Below are positions 59,085 to 61,366 of a stretch of 61,366 nucleotides of DNA, one piece after another. The stretch covers positions 1-61,366 of the forward strand of contig NZ_CAHJXQ010000013.1 in the NCBI RefSeq assembly GCF_903645325.1. Direction: 5' to 3'. The stretch is from Microbacterium tenebrionis (GTDB taxonomy: Bacteria; Actinomycetota; Actinomycetes; Actinomycetales; Microbacteriaceae). The position numbers and the translations under genes were made by a program. Under the pieces are notes generated by a model. The model saw only the letters and a list, made by a program, of their open reading frames with translations, was not told the origin of the DNA and did not search any database. The number at the start of each line of letters is the position of its first letter. Positions within the stretch are counted from its first letter, which is position 1.

Positions 59085-60338
59085 ATGACCACCGACACCG
59101 TTCAGGACCGTCTCGCGCGCGCCAAGGAGGCCTCCCGAGCCACCGCGCGGCTGACCAGCGATGAGAAGGTCCGCGCCCTCGAAGCCGTCGCCGGTGCGCT
59201 CGAGTCGAACGCCGCGGACATCATCGCCGCGAACGCGCAGGACATCGAAGCCGGGCGGGAGAACGGGATCGGCGACGCGCTGATCGACCGGCTGCGCCTC
59301 GACCGCAAGCGCGTCGCCGCACTCGCATCGGCCGTGCGCGCGATCGCCGCACTGCCCGACCCCGTCGGCCAGGTCGTCGGCGGGCACCGGATGCCGAACG
59401 GCGTGAACCTGCAGCAGGTCCGGGTGCCCTTCGGCGTCGTCGGGGCCATCTACGAGGCGCGCCCCAACGTGACCGTCGACATCGCAGCCCTCGCCCTGCG
59501 ATCCGGCAACGCGAACGTTCTGCGCGGGGGAAGTGCCGCACGCGCGTCGAACACCGTCCTCGTCCGGGTCATGCGCGACGCGCTGGAGAGCGCCGGCGTC
59601 ACGCCCGAGGCCATCCAGACCCTCGACGACTTCGGCCGCGACGGCGCGAAGGCCCTCATGCACGGTCGCGGGTACGTCGACGTGCTCGTGCCGCGCGGCA
59701 GCGCCGCGCTCATCGAGACCGTCGTCACCGAATCGACCGTGCCCGTGATCGAGACCGGCGCCGGCAACGTGCACATCGTCCTGGACGAGACCGCGCCCGA
59801 CGACTGGGCGCGCGAGATCGTCGTCAACGCCAAGGTTCAGCGTCCGAGCGTCTGCAACGCAGTCGAGACCGTTCTCGTGCTGCGCCAGGCCGCACCCCGC
59901 CTTGTTCCCCTCGTGGCCAGCGCCCTGCAGAGCGAGGGCGTCGCCGTCCACGGCGATGACATGGTCCGCGGGCTCGTGAGCGACGTCATCCCCGCGACGG
60001 AGGAGGACTGGGCGACCGAGTACCTCAGCCTCGACGTGGCCATGAAAGTCGTCGACACCCTCGATGATGCGCTCGCCCACATCCGCCGCTACAGCACGGG
60101 TCACACCGAATCCATCGTCACGGCCGACGCGCTGAACGCCGAGAGGTTCCTCGCCGAGGTGGACTCCGCCGTCGTGATGGCCAACGCCTCCACCCGCTTC
60201 ACCGACGGGAGCGAGTTCGGATTCGGGGCGGAGGTCGGGATCTCCACGCAGAAGCTGCATGCCCGCGGTCCCATGGGGCTTTCCGAGCTGACCAGCACCA
60301 AATGGCTCGCGCGTGGGTCCGGTCAGACCCGCGCCTGA
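59085..60338 (+). CDS. proA: Gamma-glutamyl phosphate reductase
   Basis: A 417-residue NADPH-dependent enzyme, second step of proline synthesis. The catalytic Cys is in QRPSVCNAVETVL, and VPFGVVGAIYEARPNVTVD and TRFTDGSEFGFGAEVGIST are characteristic. It is 27 nt from proB but has its own leaderless promoter. Confidence 0.97.
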   Translation: MTTDTVQDRLARAKEASRATARLTSDEKVRALEAVAGALESNAADIIAANAQDIEAGRENGIGDALIDRLRLDRKRVAALASAVRAIAALPDPVGQVVGGHRMPNGVNLQQVRVPFGVVGAIYEARPNVTVDIAALALRSGNANVLRGGSAARASNTVLVRVMRDALESAGVTPEAIQTLDDFGRDGAKALMHGRGYVDVLVPRGSAALIETVVTESTVPVIETGAGNVHIVLDETAPDDWAREIVVNAKVQRPSVCNAVETVLVLRQAAPRLVPLVASALQSEGVAVHGDDMVRGLVSDVIPATEEDWATEYLSLDVAMKVVDTLDDALAHIRRYSTGHTESIVTADALNAERFLAEVDSAVVMANASTRFTDGSEFGFGAEVGISTQKLHARGPMGLSELTSTKWLARGSGQTRA

Positions 60339-60389
60339 GCGATAGGATGGGTGAGCCTCTTCTCGCACCCGCCACGAAACGGAGTCAGG

Positions 60390-60614
60390 ATGAACCTCGT
60401 CGCACAGATCGCGATGGCAGCCGCTGAAACGGAGCATCACGGCAACGTGGCGCTCGAGACCCTGATCTTCGGGGTCATCGCCGCCGCGCTGTTCGCCGTT
60501 CTCGGGCTCGTCACGTTCTCGTACCGCCACGTCGCCAACCGCCACTCCGCCAAGGCCGAGGCCTGGGCGCAGAAGCACGGCGCTGACGCTCACGGGGCAG
60601 GACACGGCCACTAG
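60390..60614 (+). CDS. Small single-span membrane protein
   Basis: 74 residues: an N-terminal [19 protein letters not shown], one membrane span (about 24-45, [19 protein letters not shown]), then a His/Lys-rich cytoplasmic end ([20 protein letters not shown]). Small proteins like this stand before nadD in related genomes, but I know no role. ATG 60390 has GGAG upstream; a GTG at 60351 would add 13 residues. Confidence 0.7.
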   Translation: MNLVAQIAMAAAETEHHGNVALETLIFGVIAAALFAVLGLVTFSYRHVANRHSAKAEAWAQKHGADAHGAGHGH

Positions 60615-60619
60615 GGCGC

Positions 60620-61222
60620 ATGGAGACGACGGCCACGCGTGCCCCACGCATCGGAGTGATGGGCGGGACGTTCGACCCGATCCACCACGGGCACCTGGTC
60701 GCGGCCAGCGAGGTCGCGCACGAGTTCGACCTCGACGAGGTCGTATTCGTTCCGACGGGGCGTCCATGGCAGAAGTCGAACGTCTCACCCAGTGAGCACC
60801 GCTACCTGATGACGGTGATCGCCACGGCATCCAACCCGCGATTCACGGTCAGCCGCGTCGATGTCGACCGCGAGGGCCCGACGTACACGATCGACACGCT
60901 CCGCGATCTGAAGACGCAGCGTCCAGACGCCGAGCTGTTCTTCATCACGGGTGCGGACGCCGTAGCGCAAATTCTCAGTTGGAGGGACCATGATGAACTG
61001 TGGGAACTGGCCCACTTCGTCGCGGTCTCCCGCCCAGGACATGTTCTGAGCACCGACGGCCTCCCGAGCGACAACGTCAGCCAGCTCGAGGTCCCCGCGC
61101 TGTCGATCTCGTCCACAGCGTGTCGAGAGCGCGTCGAGGAGGACCAGCCCGTGTGGTACCTGGTTCCCGACGGAGTCGTTCAGTACATCGCGAAGCATCA
61201 TCTGTATCGGAGCAAGGCATGA
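60620..61222 (+). CDS. nadD: Nicotinate-nucleotide adenylyltransferase
   Basis: A 200-residue enzyme of NAD synthesis that forms deamido-NAD from NaMN and ATP. The nucleotidyltransferase signature [12 protein letters not shown] is near residue 16, and the [10 protein letters not shown] motif closes the active site. ATG 60620 is 5 nt after the small membrane gene; its stop overlaps the next start as ATGA. Confidence 0.96.
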   Translation: METTATRAPRIGVMGGTFDPIHHGHLVAASEVAHEFDLDEVVFVPTGRPWQKSNVSPSEHRYLMTVIATASNPRFTVSRVDVDREGPTYTIDTLRDLKTQRPDAELFFITGADAVAQILSWRDHDELWELAHFVAVSRPGHVLSTDGLPSDNVSQLEVPALSISSTACRERVEEDQPVWYLVPDGVVQYIAKHHLYRSKA

Positions 61223-61366
61223 GCACATCGGATCAGCAGGGCAATCAGCCGCTGACCCGCAAGCAGCTGCGGGAGATCCGCCTCACCGGCGCGACGCCGG
61301 TGATCGGAGAAGACGAAGCCGCGGCCGCCGCGAAGAAGACGCCCCCGACCCCGGTCGCGCCCCTCC
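61219..61366 (+). CDS. Hypothetical protein downstream of nadD (3' end cut by window)
   Basis: Only the first 49 codons are seen: [20 protein letters not shown], then [10 protein letters not shown] and an Ala/Lys/Pro-rich stretch. The [15 protein letters not shown] text is a recurring N-terminus of actinobacterial envelope proteins with a disordered cytoplasmic head. The rest lies outside the window, so no function is assigned. Confidence 0.6.
   Translation, partial: MSTSDQQGNQPLTRKQLREIRLTGATPVIGEDEAAAAAKKTPPTPVAPL

Overview
The window is chromosomal DNA from a high-GC actinobacterium, most likely a Microbacterium or a close member of the Microbacteriaceae. The reasons are the GC-rich third codon positions, the actinobacterial markers WhiA and RbpA, an IleRS of the long PHYGH / KMSKSLRNY type behind a T-box leader, many genes with a TANNNT hexamer 6-7 nt before the start codon (leaderless transcription), and dense ATGA/GTGA gene overlaps. 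Most of it is housekeeping sequence. I see no transposase, integrase, phage gene, CRISPR array or rRNA.

Layout. 1-5003: the 3' end of an ABC permease gene, acs, metY, a CoA-binding protein and coaE. 5000-9288: an MFS exporter, a convergent DUF4126 membrane protein, uvrB and a TfoX-N protein. 9299-10027: a divergent pair, a small Cys/His-rich protein and an OhrR-like MarR regulator, sharing a short operator/promoter region. 10055-14000: a MoxR / DUF58 / DUF4129 membrane operon. 14010-20760: uvrA, uvrC, rapZ, whiA. 20925-25348: sodA, then gap-pgk-tpiA-secG, then rbpA. 25412-26898: a membrane-anchored protein with an HEVGH zinc-protease motif, tRNA-Gly and tRNA-Pro. 26960-32996: tig, a TPR protein, clpP1-clpP2, deoC, clpX and a NUDIX hydrolase, that is, protein folding and the ClpXP protease. 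33149-36142: an M3 peptidase divergent from an ArsR-type regulator with a nested operator. 36149-38958: valS and a small downstream gene.

39130-44076 is a peptide-type ABC transporter (binding lipoprotein, two permeases, ATPase) whose ATPase part appears broken by small frameshifts. 44163-46738 is the most accessory-looking part: a pentapeptide-repeat protein, a 49-residue ribbon-helix-helix protein, a VOC protein, a 63-bp hairpin and a DUF559 endonuclease-like gene. 46845-53251: the T-box-regulated ileS, folC, DUF4233, ndk and VKOR. 53531-61366: an RNase E/G gene, a DUF4031 gene, rplU-rpmA-obgE-proB, proA, a small membrane protein, nadD and the start of one more gene.

Things that do not fit a routine annotation: the trigger-factor gene loses its natural C-terminal frame inside a lysine/alanine-rich repeat; the ABC ATPase needs two single-base insertions to be whole; rne and the convergent DUF4031 gene overlap tail to tail as if sequence between them had been lost; an 87-bp palindrome and other dispersed repeats sit between or inside genes; and the heptamer GGATGCC/GGCATCC is conspicuously common, pulling otherwise rare codons with it. 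All calls were made by reading the sequence and translations; no database search was run.
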